Shown here piece by piece: positions 9,791 through 17,891 of a stretch of 52,721 nucleotides of DNA (its first letter is position 1; every line of letters begins with the position of its first letter). The notes under the pieces are model-generated. The model worked only from the letters and a program-made list of their open reading frames with translations. It was not told where the DNA came from and did no database searches. This stretch comes from an uncultured Bdellovibrionales bacterium. GTDB lineage: Bacteria; Bdellovibrionota; Bdellovibrionia; Bdellovibrionales; UBA1609. The stretch spans positions 1-52,721 of the forward strand of contig CALLAU010000047.1 of NCBI GenBank assembly GCA_938002015.1. Direction: 5' to 3'. A program made the translations under genes and the position numbers.

Positions 9791-9842
9791 GACTAAGAAG
9801 ACAGTGTAGTAATTAACGAAAAACGTTTTGAGGTGTTTAAAT

Positions 9843-10835
9843 ATGGTAGAAGCTAAATCATGTACAAGAGTTGATTTTGCAGGTGGAACGCTAGACTTAT
9901 GGCCTTTGTATAGACTTATACCAGAATGTAAAACAGTTAATGCCTCTATAAATTGCTTTACTAGTGTAAGTTTTGAGAAAACTAAAAATCTTGAGATTAG
10001 TGTTATAAGCCCTGATTTTGCTGAGGAGTTTTCTTTTGCTAATTTTGATGACTTTCTTAAAGCAAATGATGGTAAGTTGAGTATACTTCAACATGCTACT
10101 TCAATTGTTAAAGATAAAAATTTATTGATTGGAAAGTGGGTTATTAAGTCAGAAAGCCCTGCAGGGTCTGGCTTGGGGGGGAGCTCAAGTTTACTTATTT
10201 CAATGCTTAAGGTTATTCTTAAAGTTGAGGGAAAAGAGGGTGAAGTTGATGAGACGAAGCTTATTCAAATAGCTAGAGACATTGAATCTACTGTATTAAA
10301 AACTCCCGCAGGTATACAAGACTATTTTTCTCCTGTTAAAAAAGGTTTAAATGTTATTTCTTATGAGCCCATGGGTTTTAAAAGAGATTCTTTAGATAGT
10401 GTTGGGGCTTTTTGGAAAGAGAGAGTTCTTATTGTTGATTCTAAAATAAAACATCACTCAGGATTTAATAACTGGCAAATTTTAAAGTCTTTTATTGAAA
10501 ACGATGAAAAAGTTGTTCTTGCTATGAATGATATTGCTAGGATTTCAGTGGCAACTGCTAAAGCTTTAGAAGATAAAGACCCGGTGGAATTAGCTAAGTG
10601 TTTCCAAAGCGAGCTTGAAGCAAGAAAGGCAGTCTCTGTAGAGTATATATCTAAAGACCTTGCTAGTTTTATAACTAAGTTAAATGAAATTAAAGAAGTT
10701 AAATCCTTGAAAGTCTGTGGAGCCGGAGGCGGTGGTTGCCTTATTATACTTTTTGAGCCAGAAAGCAAAGACTTACTTTTAGCAAACTTAAATGAAAGAG
10801 GTGTTAAAGTTTTACCTTTTGAGTTAGAGATTTAA
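9843..10835 (+). CDS. GHMP-family sugar kinase, HddA-like
   Basis: The protein has 330 residues. The first GHMP motif is 'RVDFAGGTLDLWPLY' at residues 9-23. The ATP-binding motif is 'SPAGSGLGGSSSLL', and the C-terminal motif is 'VCGAGGGGCLIILF'. This pattern fits kinases acting on sugars such as D-glycero-D-manno-heptose 7-phosphate, fucose or galactose; HddA-like is the closest by motif. I prefer ATG 9843, seven bases after GAGGTG at 9830, over an in-frame TTG at 9828. It lies 52 bases after the DUF4340 gene and six before the DUF429 gene. Heptose or other cell-surface sugar metabolism is possible, but no other such gene is nearby. Confidence 0.82.
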   Translation: MVEAKSCTRVDFAGGTLDLWPLYRLIPECKTVNASINCFTSVSFEKTKNLEISVISPDFAEEFSFANFDDFLKANDGKLSILQHATSIVKDKNLLIGKWVIKSESPAGSGLGGSSSLLISMLKVILKVEGKEGEVDETKLIQIARDIESTVLKTPAGIQDYFSPVKKGLNVISYEPMGFKRDSLDSVGAFWKERVLIVDSKIKHHSGFNNWQILKSFIENDEKVVLAMNDIARISVATAKALEDKDPVELAKCFQSELEARKAVSVEYISKDLASFITKLNEIKEVKSLKVCGAGGGGCLIILFEPESKDLLLANLNERGVKVLPFELEI

Positions 10836-10841
10836 AGAGTA

Positions 10842-11630
10842 ATGAAGAAAAGAGTTTTCCTTGGTCTTTCTTTAGGTGGTATAAAGTCTGATAAGAGTTC
10901 ATTGATCTCACTTGATTATTTTCCAAAAGAAAACAGGCTTGTACTAAGTAATATCTTTCATCAATTTAAGGATACTTATCCCGATGAAGTTATAAAAAAG
11001 CTTATACGTGAAACAAATGATTTAAAACTTGTCGGTGTAGATTTTCCAATCACCCTACCTCCTTGTATCACTTGTAAACTCTCATGCCCTGGTGTTAAAA
11101 AATGTGATGTTACTGAAGTCAAATGGCTTAAGCGTCAGTATCAAAAGCTTTCAAAAGATAAGAAGATACAAAGGCTTCCAAGTCCTTATTCTGAAAGAGG
11201 GTTAGATTATTTTATATCTAAGGGACTTGAAGAAGATTTTCCTCTTGAACCAAGTCTTGGTGGTGCAAGAGCGAGTTTTTATGGAAGAGGAGTTTTTTTA
11301 AAAAAAGGTTTAAAAGGTGTTGAGCTATTAGAGGTTTTTCCTAAAGCAAGTCTTTGGAGAATAGGCTTAATGCTTGGAATGAGAAAATCTGTACTGAGAA
11401 ACTTTTATAAAAGTGGTCAGACTGATGAATTTAAGAAAAGTTTCTTAAAGGCTTTAGATAAATACTGCTTTATATATGAAGATGATTTTAAAAAGCTTCT
11501 TATGCAAAAAGAAGTTTTTGAAAGCCTTTTGTGTGCACTTTCCGTGTATTATTATTCACTGGACCAGCGAGAAACGCTCCCTGCTTTTATTAAGACAAAG
11601 GGAAGTGATTTAGCTCTTCCTCAATTTTAA
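10842..11630 (+). CDS. DUF429 family protein (predicted RNase H-like fold)
   Basis: The protein has 262 residues. Family marks are 'LVGVDFPITLP' at about residues 63-73 and the C-terminal helix 'FESLLCALSVYYYSLDQ', matching the 'D.DAl.CA..A' element. DUF429 is predicted to be RNase H-like, and its substrate is unknown. A cluster of four cysteines (Cys75, 78, 82, 88; CxxC-x3-C-x5-C) just after the acidic strand suggests a bound metal and is not a feature I associate with the family core. The gene follows the GHMP kinase by six bases. It converges head-on with the radical SAM gene, with a single base between the two stop codons. Confidence 0.65.
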   Translation: MKKRVFLGLSLGGIKSDKSSLISLDYFPKENRLVLSNIFHQFKDTYPDEVIKKLIRETNDLKLVGVDFPITLPPCITCKLSCPGVKKCDVTEVKWLKRQYQKLSKDKKIQRLPSPYSERGLDYFISKGLEEDFPLEPSLGGARASFYGRGVFLKKGLKGVELLEVFPKASLWRIGLMLGMRKSVLRNFYKSGQTDEFKKSFLKALDKYCFIYEDDFKKLLMQKEVFESLLCALSVYYYSLDQRETLPAFIKTKGSDLALPQF

Positions 11631-11631
11631 C

Positions 11632-12759
11632 TTATAGACTCGGTCTTGGTGTAAAAAGATCTTTTAGGCCATCAACTTTTGAGGGGTAGTTTTCATAGGT
11701 TGAAAGCCAAGTTTCAGGGCTTTCCATACAAAGAAAAATATTCCATGCCCTGTTTTTAGATTTAAAACCATCAACTATAAATTTAAACATTTCTGATCTA
11801 AGAGAGGCGTCATATCTAAGCTTGCCATCACTGGATTTAAGCATTTCAGCTTGATTAACAAAAGAGTCTCTTTTAAACCTTTCTTTCATCATATGTCTTT
11901 GTTCAGGTTGAATTCTTAAAGCCCCGAGTGAAATATAGGGGACATCAGAAGGCTTAAAATTAAGATTTATACTTTCAATAAGTTCTAGATAAGACTTTTT
12001 CCAGTCACTGTGCCAAATGACGGGATCAATATGAAAGCCAATTTTAAATCCAGCGTCTCTACATTTTCTAGCAGCCTCTAGTCTTTGCTTTAAGTTTGCG
12101 GTTCCGTGCTCTTCTTCTTTGATGATAAGCTCAGGGTTGATTGACCATGAAAATGTCGTTTTCTCTGATGCTTCACTAAGAAGATGGTTAATAAAGTCAC
12201 TTTTAGTTTTAAGCTCTAAAGTCACTCCTTCTTTATCTTTAAGAAAATGGATTATTTTTTTTGAATACTCTGTAATTGGGTCTAGGCCTAAACTATCAAT
12301 GACCTCTCCTGTTCCAACTCGAACAGTTTTGCCGTTTAATTTTTTTATAACATCTTCAAGCTCTGCAAGTGCTTTTTCAATATTTGAGTATACAATTAGA
12401 TAAGGAGTGTTTAAAAAAGTCTGTAAATAACAATAAGAGCAGTTAAAGTGGCACTGAGAACCTAGGTTTAGAACAAAGTAATTGCAGCATGCAGAAAGAG
12501 AGTTGTTTCCAGGGCACTGTTTAAAGAAGTTTCCTTCATAAGGCTTTATTAAAATATTTCTCTTGCTCTGGTTAAATTCTTCAGAGGTCATAATACCGGA
12601 TGAAGGCTTTAATTTTTGCTGTTTTTTTTCATCATAAGATTTAATTTTTTCAGGAAAGAGAGAGGTGAACCTTCTTGCAACATCTGATGAAAGTGAATCT
12701 GGATGAATGTATATATTGTCAAAGCTTTCTTGATAATGCTTTAATAAATTTAATTCCAT
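11632..12759 (-). CDS. Spore-photoproduct-lyase-like radical SAM protein
   Basis: The 375-residue protein has the radical SAM Cys motif CHFNCSYC (Cys103, 107, 110). Further marks are the SPL-type 'KPYEGNFFKQCPG', 'RVGTGEVIDSLGLD' and 'FHIDPVIWHSDWKKSY'. Spore photoproduct lyase repairs thymine dimers in spores. SPL-like proteins in non-sporulating bacteria are often of unproven substrate. The catalytic H-atom donor Cys of true SPL (after the radical SAM core) is not obvious. The candidate 'NIFLCMES' near residue 343 lies in a plausible place. The start overlaps the end of the upstream minus-strand gene by ten bases, so the two are translationally coupled. Confidence 0.82.
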   Translation of the reverse strand: MELNLLKHYQESFDNIYIHPDSLSSDVARRFTSLFPEKIKSYDEKKQQKLKPSSGIMTSEEFNQSKRNILIKPYEGNFFKQCPGNNSLSACCNYFVLNLGSQCHFNCSYCYLQTFLNTPYLIVYSNIEKALAELEDVIKKLNGKTVRVGTGEVIDSLGLDPITEYSKKIIHFLKDKEGVTLELKTKSDFINHLLSEASEKTTFSWSINPELIIKEEEHGTANLKQRLEAARKCRDAGFKIGFHIDPVIWHSDWKKSYLELIESINLNFKPSDVPYISLGALRIQPEQRHMMKERFKRDSFVNQAEMLKSSDGKLRYDASLRSEMFKFIVDGFKSKNRAWNIFLCMESPETWLSTYENYPSKVDGLKDLFTPRPSL

Positions 12760-13505
12760 GCATCCTCTATCTTTGTAATATTTTGAGAGATGCGTTCAAT
12801 AGCTGTTTTAAGTTTTAAAGGGTGTGTTGATTTTACTTCTAAAAAGAGAAGTCTCTTGTCTCCATCTCGCATTGTTTTAAGTTTTGAGTCAGAGCCAAAA
12901 TCAATTTTAGAAATTTTAGATTCAACTAGCTCATCAGATTCAAAAGTTTTTAAAAATCTTTTCTTTTTAAGAGCAGAAAGAAGTTTTGAAGCATCTTTAA
13001 AGTTATAAAACTTTTCATCAAGTGATTTTGAAAAGTAAAGATCTAGTGCATATTCAAATATGAGTAGGCCTTCTGACTTAGATGGTTTAGTTTGTAATGA
13101 AGCATCAATAAACCTTAGAAGCTCATCATTTAAATCAACGCCAAAGAATACTCTAAAGTCTTTTGGGGAAATATTTTTTTCTGTAGCCCAGTCAATAAAG
13201 CTTTTTGGCAAGATAGAGATGAGTTCTAATGATTTAAGTAAGTATGATGTATGATGATAATTAACTGCTTTAAAATACTCATCAGTGTCAAAATCAGGAA
13301 GAGCAAGTTTTATACATTTAGCAACTCTAACGTGATCTAAGAAATTTAAACCTTCACCTAAAAAAGATAGTACTTCTTGTAGCGGGATTTCCTTTAGGTT
13401 AATTTGCTTTAGATTAGAAAAGCCTTTAGTTAAACGAATACTTCCCCAAACTTGCTCAACAGGTGTTTCCTTGTATAGAGATGATAAATCAGCTGCAAAA
13501 TTCAT
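12750..13505 (-). CDS. Unknown protein coupled to the SPL-like gene
   Basis: I do not recognise this 251-residue protein. It has no signal peptide or membrane segment. The N-terminal half reads loosely like the core of ParB: a short strand region, then helices with 'DHVRVAKCIKLALPDF' and 'HHTSYLLKSLELISILPKSF', reminiscent of a ParB HTH. The C-terminal half is Lys-rich. Its last ten bases overlap the start of the SPL-like gene, so the pair is probably one functional unit, perhaps with this protein as a partner or regulator. The ParB comparison is weak. Confidence 0.6.
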   Translation of the reverse strand: MNFAADLSSLYKETPVEQVWGSIRLTKGFSNLKQINLKEIPLQEVLSFLGEGLNFLDHVRVAKCIKLALPDFDTDEYFKAVNYHHTSYLLKSLELISILPKSFIDWATEKNISPKDFRVFFGVDLNDELLRFIDASLQTKPSKSEGLLIFEYALDLYFSKSLDEKFYNFKDASKLLSALKKKRFLKTFESDELVESKISKIDFGSDSKLKTMRDGDKRLLFLEVKSTHPLKLKTAIERISQNITKIEDAWN

Positions 13506-13633
13506 CAGTCTTAACTATCAAATGTGAGCTTAAACTTCAATCATACTTAGAGGGCTAGATAGAGCTTACATGGTTGTGGCTTTTAGGTTAATATTTAGCC
13601 AAGAGGCCCTTATACGTAAAAGGTTTGTTAATA

Positions 13634-14704
13634 ATGCCATCATTTAAAAAAACTAATAATAATAGCTACTTAAGGGAGCAGAGAAAAGATGTAGTCAGCT
13701 TTCACTACACACAAAAATCCCAGGTAAAGGATTTTAAGCAAGTTTTTGTATGGGATTTAGATAAAACCTATCTTGATACTCACTTTGATAGTTTGTCAGG
13801 TCTGGTGCAAATTATTTTTGAAAAAGCGGTGCAGAAACGCAATGTGCCTGGAACTGCGAGTCTAGTTAGAGCTATTGCAAGTCGAGATAAAAAACCTCTA
13901 CCACTTTACTTTATTTCAGCTTCTCCACCACAGATGCATGATAAAATTAAAGAAAAATGGGATATAGATGGTATAAAGCCTTATGGCTTTTTTTCAAAAG
14001 ATAACCTTAAAAACCTTAGACCTGGTAAGTGGAGAAAGCTAACAAAGCATGTAGGCTTTAAGCTTCAAGCCTTAATGGAGTTAAGGGCAATGTTATCAAA
14101 GGATTGTCAGATGATTTGTTGGGGGGATGACAGTGAATCTGATGCGCTGATTTATAGCCTTTTTTCTGATATATGCTCCCACAGATTAACTGATAGAGAA
14201 GTGTTAAAACTACTTATAGCTAAGTCAGTGCCAAAGGATCAGGCCGAGCTTATTTTAGAGTTAAGAGACCAGCAGGATAACTTTGATCCCGTATCAAGGG
14301 TTTTCATCAACTTGGCTGTAGATACTGACCCTGAATATTATAGAAGGTATGGAAGGCGCTTGATGGCGATAGAGAACACTTTTGAAGTTGCAGTAGACCT
14401 TTTTCAAAGAGGGTTTGTTTCTAAAGAAAAAGTCATAGAAATTGGAGTTGATTTAAGAGAGAACTATTTTTTTGAGAAGTTTCAAATTGAAGAGTCCTAC
14501 CGACTGCTTTGTAAAAGAAAACGTGTTGGTAAGCTCACAGATGAGATTCTACGACCTTTATTTATATCTGAAGGCTTAGTAGAGCCAGATTTTGACCCAG
14601 GTTTTGAGCTTATGCCTTTAGAGGAGCTTCCTTTAAAACAAGATTTTGAAACGCTTGTAAGGCCTTGGGTGCCAGAGAGAATTGATTATCTAAGTGATTA
14701 CTGA
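13634..14704 (+). CDS. HAD-like phosphatase, App1/DUF2183-like
   Basis: The 356-residue protein has a HAD-type catalytic core. Motif I is VWDLDKTYLDTHF, with Asp41 and Asp43 of D-x-D-x-T. Motif II is FISASPPQM, a Lys-bearing segment lies near 'KHVGFKLQAL', and the acidic motif IV is ICWGDDSESDALIY. This combination resembles App1-type phosphatidate phosphatases (DUF2183), which turn phosphatidate into diacylglycerol. The remaining 170 residues are unassigned. No export signal is seen. The ATG at 13634 is chosen over a TTG at 13625 because AAAGG lies ten bases before the ATG. The gene is divergent from the SPL pair and converges with the next gene. Confidence 0.7.
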   Translation: MPSFKKTNNNSYLREQRKDVVSFHYTQKSQVKDFKQVFVWDLDKTYLDTHFDSLSGLVQIIFEKAVQKRNVPGTASLVRAIASRDKKPLPLYFISASPPQMHDKIKEKWDIDGIKPYGFFSKDNLKNLRPGKWRKLTKHVGFKLQALMELRAMLSKDCQMICWGDDSESDALIYSLFSDICSHRLTDREVLKLLIAKSVPKDQAELILELRDQQDNFDPVSRVFINLAVDTDPEYYRRYGRRLMAIENTFEVAVDLFQRGFVSKEKVIEIGVDLRENYFFEKFQIEESYRLLCKRKRVGKLTDEILRPLFISEGLVEPDFDPGFELMPLEELPLKQDFETLVRPWVPERIDYLSDY

Positions 14705-14727
14705 GAAAAAACTAAATTAGTTTTCAG
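14701..14727. terminator. Convergent inverted repeat between HAD gene and exported gene
   Basis: AAAACTAA (14708-14715) and TTAGTTTT (14717-14724) form a perfect inverted repeat flanked by CTGA/TCAG. It spans both stop codons of convergent genes and gives a T-run on the plus strand, with the matching A-run read as T's from the other side. The stem is AT-only, so strength is doubtful. Confidence 0.35.
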
Positions 14728-15739
14728 TGCTAAAAACTGGTGGATTTGAAATAGTAGCCCTTGAGCCTTGGTGTTTCTTAACAGCTTTTCCAATAACTAA
14801 TTTCTGTTTTATGTTTACTTCAATCCAAGTGTCGATAGGAAAATTTATTTTGATTTCATCAGGTAGTTGCCCGGCATTTTCTACTTTTAATTGAAAAAGG
14901 TAATTAAAGAGCCACATTTGAGTTAGTGGTATTAGTTCGTGAGATCTATCAGTAGATTCTCTTGTATCTAAGCTAAAATAATCTTTAGGAAGATCATGCA
15001 TTTTAATATAAAACTCCCTAGATTTTTGTATGACCTCTGTGAAGCCTGAGTTTCCAAGGCCAAAGCTGTCACCGATGCTTGTAGAGGTTTTTCGCTTTAC
15101 TTTAGAGTAGTCAATTTCAAATAAATTTGAGCCAAATCGCTCTCGTCCCCATCGACCAGCATCTAAAAAACTAAAATCTAAGCTTATTCCTGGTGGTAGT
15201 TGTTTAAAAGCCAAAAAAGCATAAACATTTGGATTCCTCAGCGCTATACCTGATCTTGCGCTATCCTCTGATACAAAAGAACTGCCAGTCTCAAAGTTTC
15301 TAGATGAAAAGTATGGTACTTTGTAGCCTGCTTTTTTTGAGATTCGCTTGTGCTCTGTTAAATTAAGGTGCCTAACTGTAAGCAGCTTAAGGTTTTTATC
15401 GGTAACTACTCTAGCTACAATACTAGAGATTTCAGGATCTATTTGTTCTAATCTAGCCATGAGCTCATCTTTTGATTGTACTGTGCTTGAAAAAAAATCA
15501 GGTGTAAGGGTATTAAAAATCGGTATAAGACTCTCGTAGTCTTCAGGCTTGTAGGGACTGTCTGTAGGAAATATAGCCTTAAACAAGGATTTTGGGTTAA
15601 ATCCATCTTTAATTTCAGCTTTAGTTTCTTCTACCTGTTGATTTTGTAATAACAAGGCGCTGCAGTTAATAATAGTAGCATTAGTGGTTATACTTAAGCT
15701 GGAGGTGAAAAAAATTAATAAATAGCTCCAAAACCTCAT
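14717..15739 (-). CDS. Exported protein of unknown function, possibly ART-like
   Basis: The protein has 340 residues. It starts with a signal peptide (MRFWSYLLIFFTSSLSITTNA). The middle region reads 'LLTVRHLNLTEHKRI', then 'SSRNFETGSSFV', 'NVYAFLAFKQL', 'ISLDFSFLDAGRWGRERFG' and 'SNLFEID'. The order (a strand ending in His, a Tyr-bearing strand, then paired hydrophobic strands) resembles the ART-like part of family A in this window, but the similarity is at the limit of what can be read by eye. I choose ATG 15739. An in-frame TTG lies at 15754. No Shine-Dalgarno is present, and a perfect TATAAT sits six bases before the ATG (15746-15751), compatible with a leaderless or nearly leaderless mRNA. 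Confidence 0.65.
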   Translation of the reverse strand: MRFWSYLLIFFTSSLSITTNATIINCSALLLQNQQVEETKAEIKDGFNPKSLFKAIFPTDSPYKPEDYESLIPIFNTLTPDFFSSTVQSKDELMARLEQIDPEISSIVARVVTDKNLKLLTVRHLNLTEHKRISKKAGYKVPYFSSRNFETGSSFVSEDSARSGIALRNPNVYAFLAFKQLPPGISLDFSFLDAGRWGRERFGSNLFEIDYSKVKRKTSTSIGDSFGLGNSGFTEVIQKSREFYIKMHDLPKDYFSLDTRESTDRSHELIPLTQMWLFNYLFQLKVENAGQLPDEIKINFPIDTWIEVNIKQKLVIGKAVKKHQGSRATISNPPVFSTEN

Positions 15740-15825
15740 ACACTCATTATACAAGCTATATGCCTACTTAAAGGCAGCTTAAGAGAGTATGTGTGTGTTT
15801 AATTTCCTGTAAGTGACAAATAGTG

Positions 15826-16686
15826 TCACTCAAAGACTATAGGGTAAGTAACCGTTAAAGGCTCACCAGCAAAAGATCTAGCTTTAATTTTTCGAAAGAC
15901 TTCTCTTATACAGGTTTTAAAAAGACTATCGTTTATAAAGGAGCTTTCTGAAATCTTTGAAGAGCTGACTTTTCCTGAAGACTGTACAGTGAACTCTACA
16001 GTGAGTTCTCCAGTTGCTTGAGGGTTCTTCTTTAAGTAGTTCTCATAGCACCTTTTAAGGAGTGGTCTTTTAACGGCAATAGCCTCTTCTAGTGAAGACT
16101 CCTGATCACCAGTATTTAAATTAGATTTATTCGTTGTTGTAACTTCTTTATTGGCAGCAGAAGTTTCTACGCTACTTTCATCATCAAAGTTTTCTTTTGG
16201 AAGGGATAGACTTTGATAGTTTGTTGCTTCTACAACATCAAGACCAAATCCAGGTTCAACATACCAATTTTTATAAACAATCCAAATATGTTCAGGTTTT
16301 TTATCTATAAGGTCGGTTTTAGTAAATGTGCTAAAATTTAAAAAGACATCTCTTGAATCTTTTTTTGGAAAAGCAACTTCAAAATCAGCTGGGCCTAGAA
16401 CAGTTATTCTTTCATCACTTATATTTACAGAAACTTCAGCGTCTTTTTTTAGTTTAATGATATCTCCAGAATATATTTTTATTCCAGACTTTGAAGAGAG
16501 GACTTTTTTATCTCTTAATATGCTAACTTCACCTATTTGATCAGCTAGTATGCCAAGCTCAAAAACTGAGGTTGTCTTAAAAGAATTTGGACTAAGAGGT
16601 TTTAAAAGCATAAGGCAGGCTGTTACTAAGAGTAATACGCCTGCAACAAAAGAAATTGTTTTTAAAGTTATTTTACTGTTCTTCAC
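15826..16686 (-). CDS. AgmX/PglI C-terminal domain protein with FecR-like segment
   Basis: The protein has 286 residues. It has one N-terminal membrane helix (about 10-28). A periplasmic FecR-like beta segment follows (SGDIIKLKKDAEVSV, ERITVLGPADFEVAF). After an acidic Ser/Thr-rich linker comes a C-terminal AgmX/PglI domain (LLKRCYENYLKKNPQATGEL, FRKIKARSF), related to TonB C-terminal folds and found in myxobacterial gliding and Bdellovibrionota envelope proteins. The start is taken as GTG 16686, inside the end of secG (14-base overlap). The frame is open further upstream (to 16809), but that part reads the secG coding strand in another frame. The odd initiation site suggests translational coupling to secG. 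Confidence 0.7.
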   Translation of the reverse strand: MKNSKITLKTISFVAGVLLLVTACLMLLKPLSPNSFKTTSVFELGILADQIGEVSILRDKKVLSSKSGIKIYSGDIIKLKKDAEVSVNISDERITVLGPADFEVAFPKKDSRDVFLNFSTFTKTDLIDKKPEHIWIVYKNWYVEPGFGLDVVEATNYQSLSLPKENFDDESSVETSAANKEVTTTNKSNLNTGDQESSLEEAIAVKRPLLKRCYENYLKKNPQATGELTVEFTVQSSGKVSSSKISESSFINDSLFKTCIREVFRKIKARSFAGEPLTVTYPIVFE

Positions 16687-17074
16687 CCTTGTTATTCTGT
16701 GCTGATTCACCTTTAGAATCAACACCTTCTGTAGCACTTGCTGCTGCAGCTTCAGGCGCTTGAGCTTCTGGAGTCTCAGGCTCTTCATCAATAAGCTTTG
16801 GAGCTTCAAGTTCAGGAACAGTTTCAGTAGCTGAGTTTGATCCGCCAGTCATAAGTGTAAAGTTAAGTGCAACAACGCAAACTGCAAAAAGTACGGCCAT
16901 CCATCTTGTTGCTTTAACAATAAAACTTGTTGCGCCAGTAGCCCCAAACAAAGTGTTGCCGCCGCCTCCGCCGCCAAAGATACCTGCTCCACCACCTTTA
17001 GGGTCTTGAAGAAGCACTAAAATAATAAGTGCTAGTGCGATAATAACGTAGAAGATGATAAGTGCTGTTGTCAT
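16673..17074 (-). CDS. secG: Preprotein translocase subunit SecG
   Basis: The protein has 133 residues. It has two membrane helices (about 3-23 and 57-76) joined by the typical Gly-rich loop (QDPKGGGAGIFGGGGGGN, then LFGATGATSF). This is the SecG signature, and the protein assists SecYEG-mediated export. Beyond the second helix there is a 55-residue acidic, Ala/Glu-rich tail that most SecG proteins lack or have shorter. ATG 17074 is supported by GGAG about nine bases upstream; the frame runs further upstream to 17182 without family support. It is cotranscribed with the AgmX-like gene and divergent from tmk. Confidence 0.92.
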   Translation of the reverse strand: MTTALIIFYVIIALALIILVLLQDPKGGGAGIFGGGGGGNTLFGATGATSFIVKATRWMAVLFAVCVVALNFTLMTGGSNSATETVPELEAPKLIDEEPETPEAQAPEAAAASATEGVDSKGESAQNNKGEEQ

Positions 17075-17167
17075 AGTTTTAGACTCCAATTTGGTCTGTG
17101 TTTCTAAGTAAACTCTAAATAAAGCTTGAATTAAAAAATGAAGCCTACATCTAAGACAGCTTTTGAA

Positions 17168-17195
17168 GCATCTTTTTGGCATCGCGTTAAGATGC
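17168..17195. repeat. Inverted repeat in the secG/tmk intergenic region
   Basis: GCATCTT (17168-17174) and AAGATGC (17189-17195) are separated by 14 bases. The element lies in the likely secG leader, about 95 bases before its start, and could form a hairpin in that mRNA. It has no T-run. Confidence 0.4.
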
Positions 17196-17262
17196 TCTTC
17201 TGTTAAAAATAGGGTTTTTAAAAGCTCCCTTTTTACTAAATTTGTGCCATATTCTTAAAATT

Positions 17263-17883
17263 ATGTTTGTCGTATTTGAAGGTTTAGATGGAGCAGGTAA
17301 GTCCACACTGATGAAAGGGCTGTTTTTAAAGCTTAAAGAGCTTAAAAAAGCCTATATATCCACTCAGGACCCTGGTGGAACTGGAGTGGGAGATAAAATC
17401 AGGGCTGTCCTTCTAGCAGATAAGGTTTTAGCTCCATCACCTGAAACAGAGCTGCTTTTATACCAGGCTTCAAGAACTGAGCTTATGGATAAAGTGATAA
17501 AGCCAGCTTTAAATGATTCAAAATGGGTGATTTCTGATAGGTTTTATCAAAGCACAATTGCTTTTCAAGGGCATGCAAGAGGCTTTTCTATGGATGTGAT
17601 CAATTGGCTTAATGCTTTTGCATCTCAAAACAAGGCTCCAGATTTTGTCATTTGGGTAGATACTCCAGTAGAAGAGTGTCAAAGGCGCCTTCAAAAAAGA
17701 GTGAACGAAGGTGAAGAGCTTGATCGTCTAGACTCAGAAAAAATTGATTTTCATATGAAAGTAAGAGAGGGCTATCTGGCTCAATCAAAAAATCCTGAAA
17801 AAAACACTAAGTGGATTGTTCTTGATGGAACAAAAAGTATTGAAGATATGACAAAAGATATGTTTAAGGGCTTAGGGTTATAA
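17263..17883 (+). CDS. tmk: Thymidylate kinase
   Basis: This kinase phosphorylates dTMP to dTDP. The protein has 206 residues, the normal length. The P-loop is FEGLDGAGKST (5-15), the substrate loop is 'TQDPGGTGVGDKIR' (the usual Glu before PGG is Asp here), the DR motif is SDRFYQS (91-97), and the lid is 'RRLQKRVNEGEELDRLDSE'. ATG 17263 fits the family N-terminus (M-F-V-V-F-E-G-L-D-G). A TTG at 17242 is in frame but adds seven residues without support. No Shine-Dalgarno is visible. The gene is followed at eight bases by holB, the common tmk-holB pairing. Confidence 0.95.
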   Translation: MFVVFEGLDGAGKSTLMKGLFLKLKELKKAYISTQDPGGTGVGDKIRAVLLADKVLAPSPETELLLYQASRTELMDKVIKPALNDSKWVISDRFYQSTIAFQGHARGFSMDVINWLNAFASQNKAPDFVIWVDTPVEECQRRLQKRVNEGEELDRLDSEKIDFHMKVREGYLAQSKNPEKNTKWIVLDGTKSIEDMTKDMFKGLGL

Positions 17884-17891
17884 AAAGACTT

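Noticed and set aside
16687..16809. N-terminal extension of the AgmX-like protein into secG
   Set aside because: The residues are Lys/Leu/Gln-rich shadow coding of the secG acidic tail and do not look like a real N-terminus.
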